DNA of 64,000 bases from Myxococcus qinghaiensis (GCF_024198215.1 NZ_JAKCFA010000018.1:124001-188000); one strand, 5' to 3'; positions 27,419 to 36,270 are shown, numbered from the stretch's first letter. Notes: generated by a model not told the origin, from the letters alone. Numbers and translations are program-made.

Positions 27419-27637
27419 TTGCCGAAGGATGATTCCATTGAAGTAGAGGGGACGGTGATGGAGCCCCTCCCCAACGCGATGTTCCGCGTGGTGCTGGATA
27501 ATGGCCACAAGGTGCTCGCGCACATCTCGGGCAAGATGAGGATGCACTTCATCCGCATCCTCCCGGGAGACAAGGTGAAGGTCGAGCTGTCTCCGTACGA
27601 CCTGACGCGCGGACGGATCACGTACCGGGCGAAGTAG
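27419..27637 (+). CDS. infA: translation initiation factor IF-1
   Basis: 72 residues from a TTG start, with AAGAGGG eight bases upstream. It is an S1/OB-fold protein that blocks the A site during initiation. It reads PKDDSIEVEGTVMEPLPNAM, FRVVLDNGHKVLAHISGKMR and ends SPYDLTRGRITYRAK, the normal IF-1 sequence. A hairpin lies between it and rpmJ. Confidence 0.95.
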   Translation: MPKDDSIEVEGTVMEPLPNAMFRVVLDNGHKVLAHISGKMRMHFIRILPGDKVKVELSPYDLTRGRITYRAK

Positions 27638-27640
27638 AAA

Positions 27641-27673
27641 AGGGCGCCACTCTGGGACTAGGGTGGCGGCCCT
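27641..27673 (+). terminator. hairpin between infA and rpmJ
   Basis: AGGGCGCCACTCT (27641-27653) pairs with AGGGTGGCGGCCCT (27660-27673), with one bulged base and a G-U pair. CATGACTTTTCATC follows, giving a short T run. It starts 3 bases after the infA stop. Confidence 0.5.
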
Positions 27674-27712
27674 CATGACTTTTCATCTGTTCGAAGGAAG
27701 GAAGTTCGCTCC

Positions 27713-27829
27713 ATGAAGGTTCGGGCGTCCGTCAAGAAGATCTGCGACAAGTGCAAGGTTGTTCGCCGCAAGGGCATCGTGCGCGTGATTTGCGCTTCCA
27801 ACCCCCGGCACAAGCAGCGCCAGGGCTAA
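27713..27829 (+). CDS. rpmJ: 50S ribosomal protein L36
   Basis: 38 residues, the smallest gene in the cluster. It starts MKVRASVKKICDKCKVVRRK and ends GIVRVICASNPRHKQRQG. The zinc ligands of the C+ form are visible as C11-x2-C14, Cys27 and His33. GAAGGAAG lies about ten bases before ATG 27713. It sits between infA and rpsM, as in many bacteria. Confidence 0.96.
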   Translation: MKVRASVKKICDKCKVVRRKGIVRVICASNPRHKQRQG

Positions 27830-27883
27830 CGGCCGGCAGGCCGTTGGCTTCAGACCAACTCCATTCAAGAAGGAAGACCGAAG

Positions 27884-28267
27884 ATGGCTCGTATCGCCGG
27901 CATCGACCTGCCGCCCAACAAGCGCGCCGTGATCTCGCTCCAGTACATCTACGGGATCGGCAACAAGTCCGCGCAAGACATCATCGAGGCGGCGGGCATC
28001 GATCCCACCACCCGGACCAAGGACCTCACCGAGGACCAGGCTCGCAAGATCCGTGAGATCATCGAGGCCAGCTACAAGGTCGAGGGTGACCTCCGGCGTG
28101 AAGTGACGATGAACATCAAGCGTCTGATGGATCTGGGCTGCTACCGGGGCCTCCGTCACCGCAAGGGCCTGCCTGTCCGTGGCCAGCGCACCCATACCAA
28201 CGCGCGTACCCGCAAGGGTCCGAAGCGTGGCATCGTCCGGGCGAAGCCTGCCGCTCCGGCTCGGTAA
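27884..28267 (+). CDS. rpsM: 30S ribosomal protein S13
   Basis: 127 residues, 30S head protein that contacts tRNA and the 50S bridge. It starts MARIAGIDLPPNKRAVISLQ with IYGIGNKSAQDIIEAAGID (helix-hairpin-helix) and ends with the tail GQRTHTNARTRKGPKRGIVR followed by AKPAAPAR. First gene of the alpha-operon part. Confidence 0.96.
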   Translation: MARIAGIDLPPNKRAVISLQYIYGIGNKSAQDIIEAAGIDPTTRTKDLTEDQARKIREIIEASYKVEGDLRREVTMNIKRLMDLGCYRGLRHRKGLPVRGQRTHTNARTRKGPKRGIVRAKPAAPAR

Positions 28268-28274
28268 ACCGCAG

Positions 28275-28297
28275 CGCCGGCCCGTGAGGTGCCGGCG
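28275..28297 (+). terminator. small hairpin between rpsM and rpsK
   Basis: CGCCGGC and GCCGGCG form a 7-bp stem with a 9-base loop, 8 bases after the rpsM stop. There is no T tail. Confidence 0.3.
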
Positions 28298-28329
28298 TCG
28301 ATCACCTCCTCTCAGGAGCAGCAACTCAC

Positions 28330-28770
28330 ATGGCTGACGAGATCAATACTTCGGCTGCGGCGCCTACGGGCACCGAGGGCGAGGCCCCTGCCGCGAAGAA
28401 GGCCAAGCGCAAGGGCAAGAAGAGCATTCTCAATGGCGTGGTCCACATCCAGTCCACGTTCAACAACACCATCATCACGATCACGGACGTGTCCGGGAAC
28501 GTGATCTCCTGGTCCTCGGCCGGGGCGCGTGGCTTCAAGGGAAGCCGCAAGTCCACCCCGTTCGCCGCCCAGGTGGCCGCCGGCGATGCCGCGGCGAAGG
28601 CGATGGAGCACGGACTGAAGAACGTGTCCGTGTTCGTGAAGGGTCCGGGCGCGGGCCGTGAGTCGGCGCTGCGCGCGCTGGCCGCCGCCGGTCTGAAGAT
28701 CAACCTCATCCGCGACGTGACGCCCATCCCGCACAACGGGTGCCGTCAGGCCAAGCGCCGCCGCGTCTAA
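28330..28770 (+). CDS. rpsK: 30S ribosomal protein S11
   Basis: 146 residues; S11 lines the 30S platform at the E site. The core begins about residue 27 (KGKKSILNGVVHIQSTFNNT) and ends with RDVTPIPHNGCRQAKRRRV. An N-terminal extension of about 20 residues rich in Ala, Thr and Glu (NTSAAAPTGTEGEAPAAKKA) precedes it; S11 is usually about 129 residues. AGGAG lies 13 bases before the ATG. Confidence 0.95.
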   Translation: MADEINTSAAAPTGTEGEAPAAKKAKRKGKKSILNGVVHIQSTFNNTIITITDVSGNVISWSSAGARGFKGSRKSTPFAAQVAAGDAAAKAMEHGLKNVSVFVKGPGAGRESALRALAAAGLKINLIRDVTPIPHNGCRQAKRRRV

Positions 28771-28842
28771 CCCCTTCGTCCGGGCCGCCCTTCGCGCTCG
28801 CGAGCGTGGGGGCGGCTCCAGATCACCTTTAAGGAGAAGTCT

Positions 28843-29469
28843 GTGGCCCGTTACACCGCGAGCGCTTGCCGTATCTGCCGGCGCGAAAACCTCAAGATGT
28901 ACCTGAAGGGCGACCGCTGCTACACGGACAAGTGTGCCATCGAGCGCCGCCCGTATCCCCCCGGCCAGCACGGCCAGGGCCGCGTGAAGTTCTCTGGTTA
29001 CGGCGTGCAGCTGCGCGAGAAGCAGAAGGTCAAGCGCATGTACGGCCTGCTGGAGAACCAGTTCCGCGGCTACTACCACCGCGCGTCCGCCGCCAAGGGC
29101 AAGACGGGTGAGAACCTCCTGCAGCAGCTGGAGCTCCGCCTGGACAACGTGGTGTTCCGCATGGGCTTCGCGGATACCCGTAACGAGGCGCGCCAGCTGG
29201 TTCGCCACGGCCACTTCCAGGTGAACGGCCGCAAGGTCAACATCCCCTCGTTCTCCATCAAGCCCGGCACGTCCGTCGAGGTGGTGGAGAAGAGCCGCAA
29301 GGTGCTGCGCATCTCCGAGGCGCTGGAGACCGTGGACCGCCGTGGCATTCCGCAGTGGATCGACCTGGACAAGAAGTCGTTCAAGGGCACGGTTCGCACG
29401 GTCCCCAACCGCGAGGACCTGACCATGCCGATCCAGGAGCAGCTCATCGTGGAGCTCTACTCCAAGTAG
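28843..29469 (+). CDS. rpsD: 30S ribosomal protein S4, zinc (C+) type
   Basis: 208 residues from GTG 28843 with AAGGAG six bases upstream. S4 nucleates 30S body assembly and can repress the alpha operon. The N-terminus carries four cysteines, SACRICRRE then GDRCYTDKCAIERR, the zinc form. The S4 RNA-binding domain follows (LRLDNVVFRMGFADTRNEAR, then QLVRHGHFQVNGRKVNIPSF). Confidence 0.96.
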   Translation: MARYTASACRICRRENLKMYLKGDRCYTDKCAIERRPYPPGQHGQGRVKFSGYGVQLREKQKVKRMYGLLENQFRGYYHRASAAKGKTGENLLQQLELRLDNVVFRMGFADTRNEARQLVRHGHFQVNGRKVNIPSFSIKPGTSVEVVEKSRKVLRISEALETVDRRGIPQWIDLDKKSFKGTVRTVPNREDLTMPIQEQLIVELYSK

Positions 29470-29511
29470 CCCCCGCGCCAGGCTGCAGCTGGCGCCTGGA
29501 CGAGTTACTCA

Positions 29512-29538
29512 ACGCCCTGGCCGACGAGGCCGGGGCGT
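29512..29538 (+). terminator. hairpin between rpsD and rpoA
   Basis: ACGCCCTGGCC and GGCCGGGGCGT form an 11-bp stem with one G-U pair and a 5-base GACGA loop. CGTGCTTTATCC follows. A smaller GCGCCAG/CTGGCGC hairpin lies just upstream at about 29475-29495. The spacer is 160 bases and shows no gene. Confidence 0.45.
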
Positions 29539-29629
29539 CGTGCTTTATCCGCAGTCCCCTACGTGGCCATCCTCCCGCCGTCCCGGTGGGTAAGTCGGTG
29601 GTGGCGCACGTCTCGAGGAGTCGTACACC

Positions 29630-30652
29630 ATGGCTGATACGTACATTGCGAAGAACTGGCGTGACCTCATCAAGCCGCGCCGCATGGAGGTGGATCAGGA
29701 CAGCCTGACCCCCACCTACGGGAAGTTCATCGCGGAGCCGCTGGAGCGTGGCTTCGGCACCACCCTGGGCAACTCGCTGCGCCGGGTGCTCCTGTCGTCG
29801 CTGCAGGGCGCGGCCATCACCTCGGTGAAGATCGAGGGCGTGGACCACGAGTTCACCACCATCCCCGAGGTGTCCGAGGACGTCACGGACGTGGTGCTGA
29901 ACCTGAAGGAAGTCCTCCTTCGGATGCACACGAACGAGCCGAAGACGCTGCGCATCGAGGCGGAAGGGCCCAAGGAAGTGAAGGCGGGTGACCTCATCAC
30001 CGACGCCGACGTGGAGATCCTCAACCCGGGTCACCACATCTGCACCATCTCCGAGGGTGGCAAGCTCCGCATGGAGCTGCAGTGCCGCCGCGGCCGTGGC
30101 TACGTGCCGGCCAACTCGAACAAGGTGGTGGGTGCGCCCATCGGCACCATCCCCATCGACTCGCTGTTCTCGCCCACCCGCAAGGTGAACTACCAGGTCA
30201 CCAACGCGCGCGTCGGTCAGGTCACCGACTTCGACAAGCTGTCGCTCGAGGTCTGGACGGACGGCTCGGTGTCCCCGCAGGACGCGGTGGCGTACGCGGC
30301 GAAGATCATCAAGGAGCAGCTCACCGTCTTCGTGAACTTCGACGAGACGGAGGAGCCGGTCATCGCCGAGGCGCCGAAGGAAGAGGCGAAGCTGAACGAG
30401 AACCTGTTCCGCTCGGTGGACGAGCTGGAGCTGTCGGTGCGTTCCGCGAACTGCCTGCAGCAGGCGAACATCAAGACCATCGGCGACCTGGTGCAGCGCA
30501 CCGAGGCCGAGATGCTCAAGACGAAGAACTTCGGCCGCAAGTCGCTGAAGGAGATCAAGGAGATCCTCGCGGAGATGGGCCTGTCGCTCGGCATGAAGCT
30601 CGAGAACTGGCCCCCGAAGCAGGCTCCGGCCCCGGCGGCGCCGAAGGCGTAG
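29630..30652 (+). CDS. rpoA: DNA-directed RNA polymerase subunit alpha
   Basis: 340 residues. The N-terminal assembly domain has RGFGTTLGNSLRRVLLSSLQ and GAAITSVKIEGVDHEFTTIP; the C-terminal domain (about 255-325) has the helix-hairpin-helix that contacts UP elements and activators (LRSVDELELSVRSANCLQQA, replaced here at its start by FRSVDELELSVRSANCLQQA). It ends with a Pro/Ala tail. Normal length and order before rplQ. Confidence 0.96.
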   Translation: MADTYIAKNWRDLIKPRRMEVDQDSLTPTYGKFIAEPLERGFGTTLGNSLRRVLLSSLQGAAITSVKIEGVDHEFTTIPEVSEDVTDVVLNLKEVLLRMHTNEPKTLRIEAEGPKEVKAGDLITDADVEILNPGHHICTISEGGKLRMELQCRRGRGYVPANSNKVVGAPIGTIPIDSLFSPTRKVNYQVTNARVGQVTDFDKLSLEVWTDGSVSPQDAVAYAAKIIKEQLTVFVNFDETEEPVIAEAPKEEAKLNENLFRSVDELELSVRSANCLQQANIKTIGDLVQRTEAEMLKTKNFGRKSLKEIKEILAEMGLSLGMKLENWPPKQAPAPAAPKA

Positions 30653-30669
30653 AGTCTTCGTGGTACTTT

Positions 30670-30707
30670 CCTCCGCGCCCGCGACATGGCGGTACGCGGC
30701 GCGGAGG
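30670..30707 (+). terminator. hairpin between rpoA and rplQ
   Basis: CCTCCGCGCC (30670-30679) and GGCGCGGAGG (30698-30707) form a perfect 10-bp stem with an 18-base loop that can pair further. It starts 18 bases after the rpoA stop. No T tract. The remaining spacer to 30833 shows no gene. Confidence 0.4.
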
Positions 30708-30833
30708 GAAGGGGTCCAGGGCGGTTGACCGGACCCGACCAGCAGTGGCGAGCCCCGTGTCGGGCTCACCCTTCCCACCCGGTACCTGATACGGCCGGAG
30801 TGGTGGCCCCTGACGGGGACCCGGAGCACGACG

Positions 30834-31247
30834 ATGCGTCACAAGGTCGGACAACGAAAGCTGCACCGCACCACGAGCCACCGGCTCGCGATGCTCAACA
30901 ACATGGTCACCTCGCTGCTCGAGCACCAGGCCATCCGCACCACCGTTCCCAAGGCCAAGGAGGCCCGGAAGATGGCGGAGCGCATCATCACGCTGGGCAA
31001 GCGTGGTGGGCTCTCCAACGTGCGTCTGGCGGCTCGGATCGTGAAGGACCGCGACGTGCTGCAGAAGGTCTTCAGCGAGTACAAGGACCGCTACGCCAAC
31101 CGTCCCGGTGGCTACACCCGCATCATCCGCCTCGGCTTCCGCCGGGGTGATGCCGCGGAGATGGCCCTCCTGGAGCTGGTGGACCGGCCCGAGAAGAAGG
31201 CCGCTGCCGCCGAGGCTCCTGCCGCCGAAGAGACCAAGGCCGAGTAA
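30834..31247 (+). CDS. rplQ: 50S ribosomal protein L17
   Basis: 137 residues, last gene of the cluster. It starts MRHKVGQRKLHRTTSHRLAM and contains RTTVPKAKEARKMAERIITL and YKDRYANRPGGYTRIIRLGF, followed by an Ala/Glu-rich tail (EKKAAAAEAPAAEETKAE) beyond the usual end. L17 lies at the tunnel exit. A convergent hairpin follows. Confidence 0.96.
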   Translation: MRHKVGQRKLHRTTSHRLAMLNNMVTSLLEHQAIRTTVPKAKEARKMAERIITLGKRGGLSNVRLAARIVKDRDVLQKVFSEYKDRYANRPGGYTRIIRLGFRRGDAAEMALLELVDRPEKKAAAAEAPAAEETKAE

Positions 31248-31296
31248 GGCCGTCATCCGCACGCCCCTTCGCGAGGAGGGACGGGTGGAAACGCAG

Positions 31297-31327
31297 AGGG
31301 CGCTCTTCCCAACCGGAAGGGCGCCCT
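31297..31327. terminator. bidirectional terminator after rplQ
   Basis: AGGGCGCTCTTCC and GGAAGGGCGCCCT form a 13-bp stem with one G-U pair and a 5-base loop. TCGTGTTT follows on the plus strand. It lies between the rplQ stop and the stop of the convergent minus-strand gene, so it could serve both. Confidence 0.6.
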
Positions 31328-31355
31328 TCGTGTTTGCGGGGCTTCGAGGGGCTCG

Positions 31356-32015
31356 CTACTTCGGGCCGAGGAGGCGCTTCCACTCGTTGCGCAGATCCTC
31401 GGTGAGGTTCGCGCTGTCGTCGCTGCTGCGCATCTCCAGCGTGTCGAAGCGCAGGTCCGCGGGCGCGGCGCCACCCGTCCCCATGAGCTGCTTGGGCGTA
31501 ATGGTGATGAACTCCCCGGCGCCCACGGAAGGCACGGCCGCGCGGTACTGGCCGTTGACGATGAGCGTGACGTCCTTCCACGCCTCCTTGCTCTCGTTCC
31601 AGATGGTGATGGAGGGCCGGTCCAGCTTGTCGCTGAGCACCAGCCGCGCGTCCATGTCACCCGTCTGCATGGAGCTGCCAGGGCAGGCGATGACGAAGCT
31701 CGCCACCGTCAGCGCCAGCCACCCGGCGATGATGGAGGCCTTGTACTTGAAGAAGCGGTCCCGCTGCCGGAAGTCCCCCGCGAACTCCTTCAAGATGGAG
31801 AGCGCGTTGAGGGCCTGGTTGGAGGCCTCGCCCGCGAGCCGCTTGCCCAGGGCACCGTCCTGCTTGCCCTTCTGGAGCGGGGCCGTGCGCGCGGCCGACA
31901 TCACCCGCAGCGTCCCCGGGTCCGTCGGCGTGCGAGGCATGCCTGGACTGCTCGGCGTCCGGGGCTGAGTGCCGGGATTGGTTACCGTGCGCGGAGACTT
32001 GCGGCCATCACTCAT
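31356..32015 (-). CDS. membrane-anchored protein of unknown function
   Basis: 219 residues, not assigned to a family. The first 55 residues are rich in Pro, Thr, Ser and Arg (PRTVTNPGTQPRTPSSPGMP) and look disordered. A helical, charged stretch follows, then one membrane segment at about 93-111 (ASIIAGWLALTVASFVIAC). The C-terminal ~105 residues look like a beta-rich domain outside the membrane (RPSITIWNESKEAWKDVTLI). It has no signal peptidase site. Downstream of the TPR lipoprotein on the same strand, 36 bases away, so possibly in one operon with it and PlsC. Confidence 0.65.
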   Translation of the reverse strand: MSDGRKSPRTVTNPGTQPRTPSSPGMPRTPTDPGTLRVMSAARTAPLQKGKQDGALGKRLAGEASNQALNALSILKEFAGDFRQRDRFFKYKASIIAGWLALTVASFVIACPGSSMQTGDMDARLVLSDKLDRPSITIWNESKEAWKDVTLIVNGQYRAAVPSVGAGEFITITPKQLMGTGGAAPADLRFDTLEMRSSDDSANLTEDLRNEWKRLLGPK

Positions 32016-32051
32016 CGGGCGCGAAGTGTAGAGGGCACGAGCCGGTGGTGG

Positions 32052-33455
32052 CTACTGGCCCTTGAGGGATTGCAGCGCGCGCGAGGCCACCGCGTTCTCC
32101 GGCTGCGCCTCCAGCACCTTGGAGAGCCAGCGCTCGGCTTCCTCGGCCGCCGACTTCCTCACCTGCGGGCGTGTGGACTTCATCGACTGCTCGGTGAAGA
32201 GCAGCCCCAGCCGCAGCGAGAACTCCACGTTCTCCGGGTCCTTTTCGACCACGTAGCGCAGCTCGCGCTCCGCGGCGGGATAGTCGGCCTCGAGCTGGTA
32301 CACGAGCGCCAGCTTGCCCCGTGCGGGGATGGAGTCGGGCGACAGGGACACCGCCACGGTGAAGGCCTCGCGGGCCGCGACCAAATCTCTCCGCTCCAGG
32401 TGCAGATCTCCCAGCCGGAACCAGGCCGCGTCGAGCAACGGATGCAGCGAGACGGCCTTCTCGAACGACGCACGCGCCGCGTCCGGACGTTGCCGGGAGG
32501 CGTACAGCTCGCCCAGGTAGAGGTGGTTCTTCCCGTCGCGCGGAGCGCTTTCGATGGCCTGCTTGAACTCGTCCACCGCGCGGCCCGCGTCGTCCAGGCG
32601 CTGGTAGGCGAGGCCCAAGAGCGAGTGCAGCACCGCCAGGTCCGGGTAGTCGTGCAGCACCTCCTCGAAGGCGAGGATGGCGTGCTGGGGCGCATCCAGG
32701 TCATTCAGGTAGCGCAGGCCTTCTTCCAGCTTGGCCTCGGCCGCCTTGGGGATGCCGCCGAAGGGGTCGCTGACCTGCTCCATCAACGCGCGCGCGGTGG
32801 CCACGTCGGCGGGGGTGGGGCGGCCTCGGACGACGACACCCAGCGCCTCGACAGCGCCCGCGGAGTCACCGGTGCGGTGCAGCGCCTTGGCCAGGGGCAG
32901 GCGCCAGGCGGTGCGCTCGGGGGCGAGGGCCGCCGCGCGACGCAGGGGCTCCACGGCGGCGGCGTACTGCTCGGACTCCAGGCGGGCGACGCCCAGGCGG
33001 TGGTGATACTCGGCGGTGTCCGGGGAGAGGGTGATGGCGCGCTCGAAGGCCGTCACCGCCGGCGCGCCGGCGTCCTTGGCTCGCGAGAAGAGGGCGAGCC
33101 CGAGCATGTACTGGTCCACCGCGCGCTCGCTCGTGGCGATGCGCCCCTGGAGCTCTTCAATCCACGCGTCCGTGCGGCCCGCCTTCACCTGGGCCTCCGT
33201 CAGCGTCCGGGCCACGTCCAGGTCCTCGGGCGTCTTGGCGTGCAGCTCCTTCAGGAGGCCGAGCGCCTTCTGCGGCTGGTTCTCCTCCAGGTACGCCCGC
33301 GCCCGGGAGCGCTCGTCGGTCGGGCGGGGCGCGCCCGTGGTGGCCGAGGTGGTGTGGCCGCAGCCGGCGGCGAGCAGACCCAGGCCGAGTACGGCGGCGC
33401 GGACCCAGGGGCGAAAGCGGAAGGCGGGAGTCGTCGTCACGGGAGAACGTCTCAA
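32052..33455 (-). CDS. TPR-repeat lipoprotein
   Basis: 467 residues. The N-terminus has a signal sequence with a canonical lipobox, GLGLLAAGC, so the mature protein starts at Cys32 and is lipid-anchored. The rest is mostly tetratricopeptide repeats, for example PAVTAFERAITLSPDTAEYH, GRAVDEFKQAIESAPRDGKN and AREAFTVAVSLSPDSIPARG, an interaction scaffold. The start is TTG 33455, whose last two bases and the next A form the TGA stop of plsC; GTG 33440 is an alternative. Such TPR lipoproteins are common in myxobacteria; the partner is unknown. Confidence 0.8.
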   Translation of the reverse strand: MRRSPVTTTPAFRFRPWVRAAVLGLGLLAAGCGHTTSATTGAPRPTDERSRARAYLEENQPQKALGLLKELHAKTPEDLDVARTLTEAQVKAGRTDAWIEELQGRIATSERAVDQYMLGLALFSRAKDAGAPAVTAFERAITLSPDTAEYHHRLGVARLESEQYAAAVEPLRRAAALAPERTAWRLPLAKALHRTGDSAGAVEALGVVVRGRPTPADVATARALMEQVSDPFGGIPKAAEAKLEEGLRYLNDLDAPQHAILAFEEVLHDYPDLAVLHSLLGLAYQRLDDAGRAVDEFKQAIESAPRDGKNHLYLGELYASRQRPDAARASFEKAVSLHPLLDAAWFRLGDLHLERRDLVAAREAFTVAVSLSPDSIPARGKLALVYQLEADYPAAERELRYVVEKDPENVEFSLRLGLLFTEQSMKSTRPQVRKSAAEEAERWLSKVLEAQPENAVASRALQSLKGQ

Positions 33456-34243
33456 TTCGTGGAGGTGGCGCGGGCGGCGCTGATGCCTTCGAGGCCCGCG
33501 GCGGCGACGGAGTCCTCGGGGTCGCCACCCTTGCCGCCCAGCAAGAGGCTGTCGGCGATGATGACCTCCCGCACGGCGCGGGCGAGGCCCTCCCGGTCAT
33601 TCTCCGCGAAGCCCGTGGTGTCGATGGGCTTGCCGATCTTCACGCGGATGGGGCCGGGGGTGATGTTCCAGCTGTCCTTGGGCATCAGGTCGCCAGAGCC
33701 CTCGATGGTGACGGGGCAGATGGGGACGCGGGCCTTGAGCGCAAGCGCGAAGGGGCCCTTCTTGAAGGGCAGGATGCGGCCGTCCGGTGAGCGGGTGCCT
33801 TCGGGGTACAGGAAGATGCTCGTCCCGGCGCGAATCTTCGCCGCGGCCACGTCCAGCGAGGCGATGGCCTTGGAGCGGTTGCTCCGGTTGACGAAGACAT
33901 GGCCGGCGAGCGCGAGATACCAGCCGATGAACGGCACCCACTTGAGCTGGCTCTTGGCCACGTAACGGAAGGACACCGGCACGGCCATGAAGTGCGCGGG
34001 GATGTCGATGGTGGACTGGTGGTTGGCCACGTAGATGGTGGCCCGGTTGGGGTCCACGTTCTCCTGGCCCAGGACCTCCAGCTTCGCGCCACCGGCCCAG
34101 AGCAACACTGGAGACCAGATCTTGCGAGCCACCCAGACGGAGTTGGCCGGCCTCAACGTCAGCACCATCGCCAGGATGGCCAGCACGAAGCTGATGGGGG
34201 ACCACACGCCCGCCGTCACGACACAGAAGAGCTTACGCATCAT
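33452..34243 (-). CDS. plsC: 1-acyl-sn-glycerol-3-phosphate acyltransferase PlsC
   Basis: 263 residues with an N-terminal membrane helix (SPISFVLAILAMVLTL). The catalytic H-X4-D motif is NHQSTID (His75, Asp80). FLYPEGTRSPDGRILPFKKG carries the EGTR glycerol-phosphate site, and VPICPVTIEGSGDLMP follows. It would make phosphatidic acid, the step after PlsB (232-2784). Its stop overlaps the TTG start of the TPR lipoprotein, indicating coupling. Confidence 0.85.
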   Translation of the reverse strand: MMRKLFCVVTAGVWSPISFVLAILAMVLTLRPANSVWVARKIWSPVLLWAGGAKLEVLGQENVDPNRATIYVANHQSTIDIPAHFMAVPVSFRYVAKSQLKWVPFIGWYLALAGHVFVNRSNRSKAIASLDVAAAKIRAGTSIFLYPEGTRSPDGRILPFKKGPFALALKARVPICPVTIEGSGDLMPKDSWNITPGPIRVKIGKPIDTTGFAENDREGLARAVREVIIADSLLLGGKGGDPEDSVAAAGLEGISAARATSTN

Positions 34244-34483
34244 CCCTCAGCCCCCTCCTCGGGGCCGGTTCGTCGGGCGGGCGGAAGGCGCGGCCCGAGG
34301 GCAGCCCCACTGCGAGATGTCCTGTCTCGGACGGCCGGACAGGCGGCCGCACCCCGGAAGGTGGCGACGCCCAGGGGGGCGTGGCGAGAGGGACGGCACG
34401 GGGGCATGCACTTCTTCTACCACGAGCCTTCCTTACCTTGTTGCTGGTGCGCGCAGCTTGGCGGGGTTACAAGCAGGGGTGGC

Positions 34484-35098
34484 GTGGCCAGGAAAAAGTT
34501 TATCGCCATCGCGGGCAACATCGGCGCCGGGAAGACGGAGCTCACGTCCTTCCTATGCCGGAAGTACGGGTTGACCCCGTCCTTCGAGCCCAATGACCAA
34601 AACCCCTATCTCGCGGACTTCTACAAGGACATGAAGACGTGGGCCTTCCGCTCACAGCTCTTCTTCCTGACGCACAAGTTCCGCCTCCACCGGGAGTTGG
34701 AGCGCACGCCCGGTACCGTGTTGCAAGACCGCACCCTCTACGAGGACGCGGAGATCTTCGCCAAGAACCTCCACCGCCAGCGGCTCATCGACAAGCGGGA
34801 CTGGAAGACGTACTGCGAGCTCTACGAGACCATCTCCGAGTCGCTGCGTCCGCCCGACCTGATGATCTACCTGCGCTGCCCCGTGCAGACGCTGAAGGAG
34901 CGCATCGCCCTGCGCGGCCGCTCCATGGAGAAGGACATCCCCACCCGCTACCTCCAGCGCCTCAATGCCCTGTATGAGGAATGGTTCGGTGCCTACCGGT
35001 TGTCTCCAGTCCTGGTGCTGGCCACCGACAAGCTCGACTACCTGACCGACCTGGTGGACCGCGTGGACCTCTTTCAGCAAATCGAGAAGCACCTGTGA
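34484..35098 (+). CDS. deoxynucleoside kinase (dNK family)
   Basis: 204 residues. P-loop FIAIAGNIGAGKTELTSFL near the start, the catalytic DRTLYEDAEIF motif (E/D-R-S-x-x-x-D) and the LID-like RIALRGRSMEKDIPTRYLQR mark the deoxyadenosine/deoxyguanosine/deoxycytidine kinase family, which phosphorylates deoxynucleosides in salvage. The exact base specificity cannot be read. GTG 34484 puts five residues before the family core. Upstream, 34244-34483 contains no gene. The stop overlaps the next ATG. Confidence 0.8.
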   Translation: MARKKFIAIAGNIGAGKTELTSFLCRKYGLTPSFEPNDQNPYLADFYKDMKTWAFRSQLFFLTHKFRLHRELERTPGTVLQDRTLYEDAEIFAKNLHRQRLIDKRDWKTYCELYETISESLRPPDLMIYLRCPVQTLKERIALRGRSMEKDIPTRYLQRLNALYEEWFGAYRLSPVLVLATDKLDYLTDLVDRVDLFQQIEKHL

Positions 35099-36270
35099 TG
35101 GAGGTCTACCTCCTGGCGACCGAGCAGGAAGGGCCCGCGCCGCTGGATGCCCTGCGTGCCTCGTTCGCGACGGACGAGGTGGAGTTCACCCCGGACGAGG
35201 ACGGCCAGGGCTTCGTGCTCCGGGCGGACAGCTCGGAGGTCCATGTCCGGCTGACGGTGGGGCCCGACGGCCTGCCCAAGTTCAACAAGGCCGCGTACAG
35301 CGGCAGCCCGGAGGCCTTCTTGCGCCTGGGCAAGGCGAAGGCCTACTACCACCTGTCGCTGGAGCCGGGCGGCGCGCAGCCCACGTTGCCCGTGTTCGAG
35401 GCGCTGTGGGCCGTGCGCACCCTGCTGGAGCATGTGCCCGGGGTGCTGGTGGACCTGGCGGCCTTCAAGCTCCACGAGCCCGAGGACGTGGTGGAAATCA
35501 CGGAGCTGGACTTCGACATCCGGGACCACGTCCACCTTCACGCGGTGGAGGTGACGGAGGGCGACACGCCGCTGTGGGTGCACTCGCACGGCATGGAGAA
35601 GTTCGGCGCGCGGGACTTGGAGATCTTCCACCTGGCGGAGCAGGACCTGCTGCCGGCGGAGAGCTTCCTGCACGAGCTGTGCACCGACCTGGCCTTCGGT
35701 CAGGGGCCCGCGCTGCGCTCGCAGGTGGGCACCAGTGAGGGGCAGCCGTTCATGGTGCTGCCTTCCGAGGAGGCTCGCGCCAACCTGCTCGGCGTGCCGC
35801 TGGAGACCTTCGAGGGACACGAGGGCCTCTTCCTCACGGTGGTGTCCCCCCTGGGGCGACACAACACGTCACAGCTCCTGGCGCCGTACCGGGAGCGCTT
35901 CACCCAGGAGCCGGAGGAGCAGACGGAGTCGATGCGCCGCGAGGCCCAGTCGCTCCTGCCCTCCTTCCTGGCGCGCTTCCAACGCCGGGGGCTGATGGAG
36001 CCGCTGACCTTCCTGGTGCGGGCTCCCTTCGACACCCATCCGGATGGGAACACCGTGGTGGAGAACCTCTGGCTGGAGCTGATGGCCCGGGACGACGGCA
36101 CCCTCGTGGGCAAGCTGGTGGATGGCGCGGTGCACACCACCGAGTGGCGCAAGGGCGCCCACGTCGAGGTCGAGGAGACCCAGGTCAACGCGCTGGCGCT
36201 CAGCCGTGAGGGGAGAGCCCTGGATGAAGGGGAAATCCGGGCCCTGCTCAACGCAGAACGACCGATGTAG
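35098..36270 (+). CDS. DUF2314/DUF4026-like protein
   Basis: 390 residues, soluble, no signal peptide. The C-terminal ~90 residues (NLWLELMARDDGTLVGKLVD, then GAHVEVEETQVNALALSREG) resemble DUF2314, a small beta domain, and the preceding part resembles DUF4026, which is found fused to it. Function unknown. The ATG overlaps the deoxynucleoside kinase stop (TGATG), so translation is coupled; whether the two act together is unknown. The open frame upstream to 34981 is inside the kinase gene. Confidence 0.6.
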   Translation: MEVYLLATEQEGPAPLDALRASFATDEVEFTPDEDGQGFVLRADSSEVHVRLTVGPDGLPKFNKAAYSGSPEAFLRLGKAKAYYHLSLEPGGAQPTLPVFEALWAVRTLLEHVPGVLVDLAAFKLHEPEDVVEITELDFDIRDHVHLHAVEVTEGDTPLWVHSHGMEKFGARDLEIFHLAEQDLLPAESFLHELCTDLAFGQGPALRSQVGTSEGQPFMVLPSEEARANLLGVPLETFEGHEGLFLTVVSPLGRHNTSQLLAPYRERFTQEPEEQTESMRREAQSLLPSFLARFQRRGLMEPLTFLVRAPFDTHPDGNTVVENLWLELMARDDGTLVGKLVDGAVHTTEWRKGAHVEVEETQVNALALSREGRALDEGEIRALLNAERPM

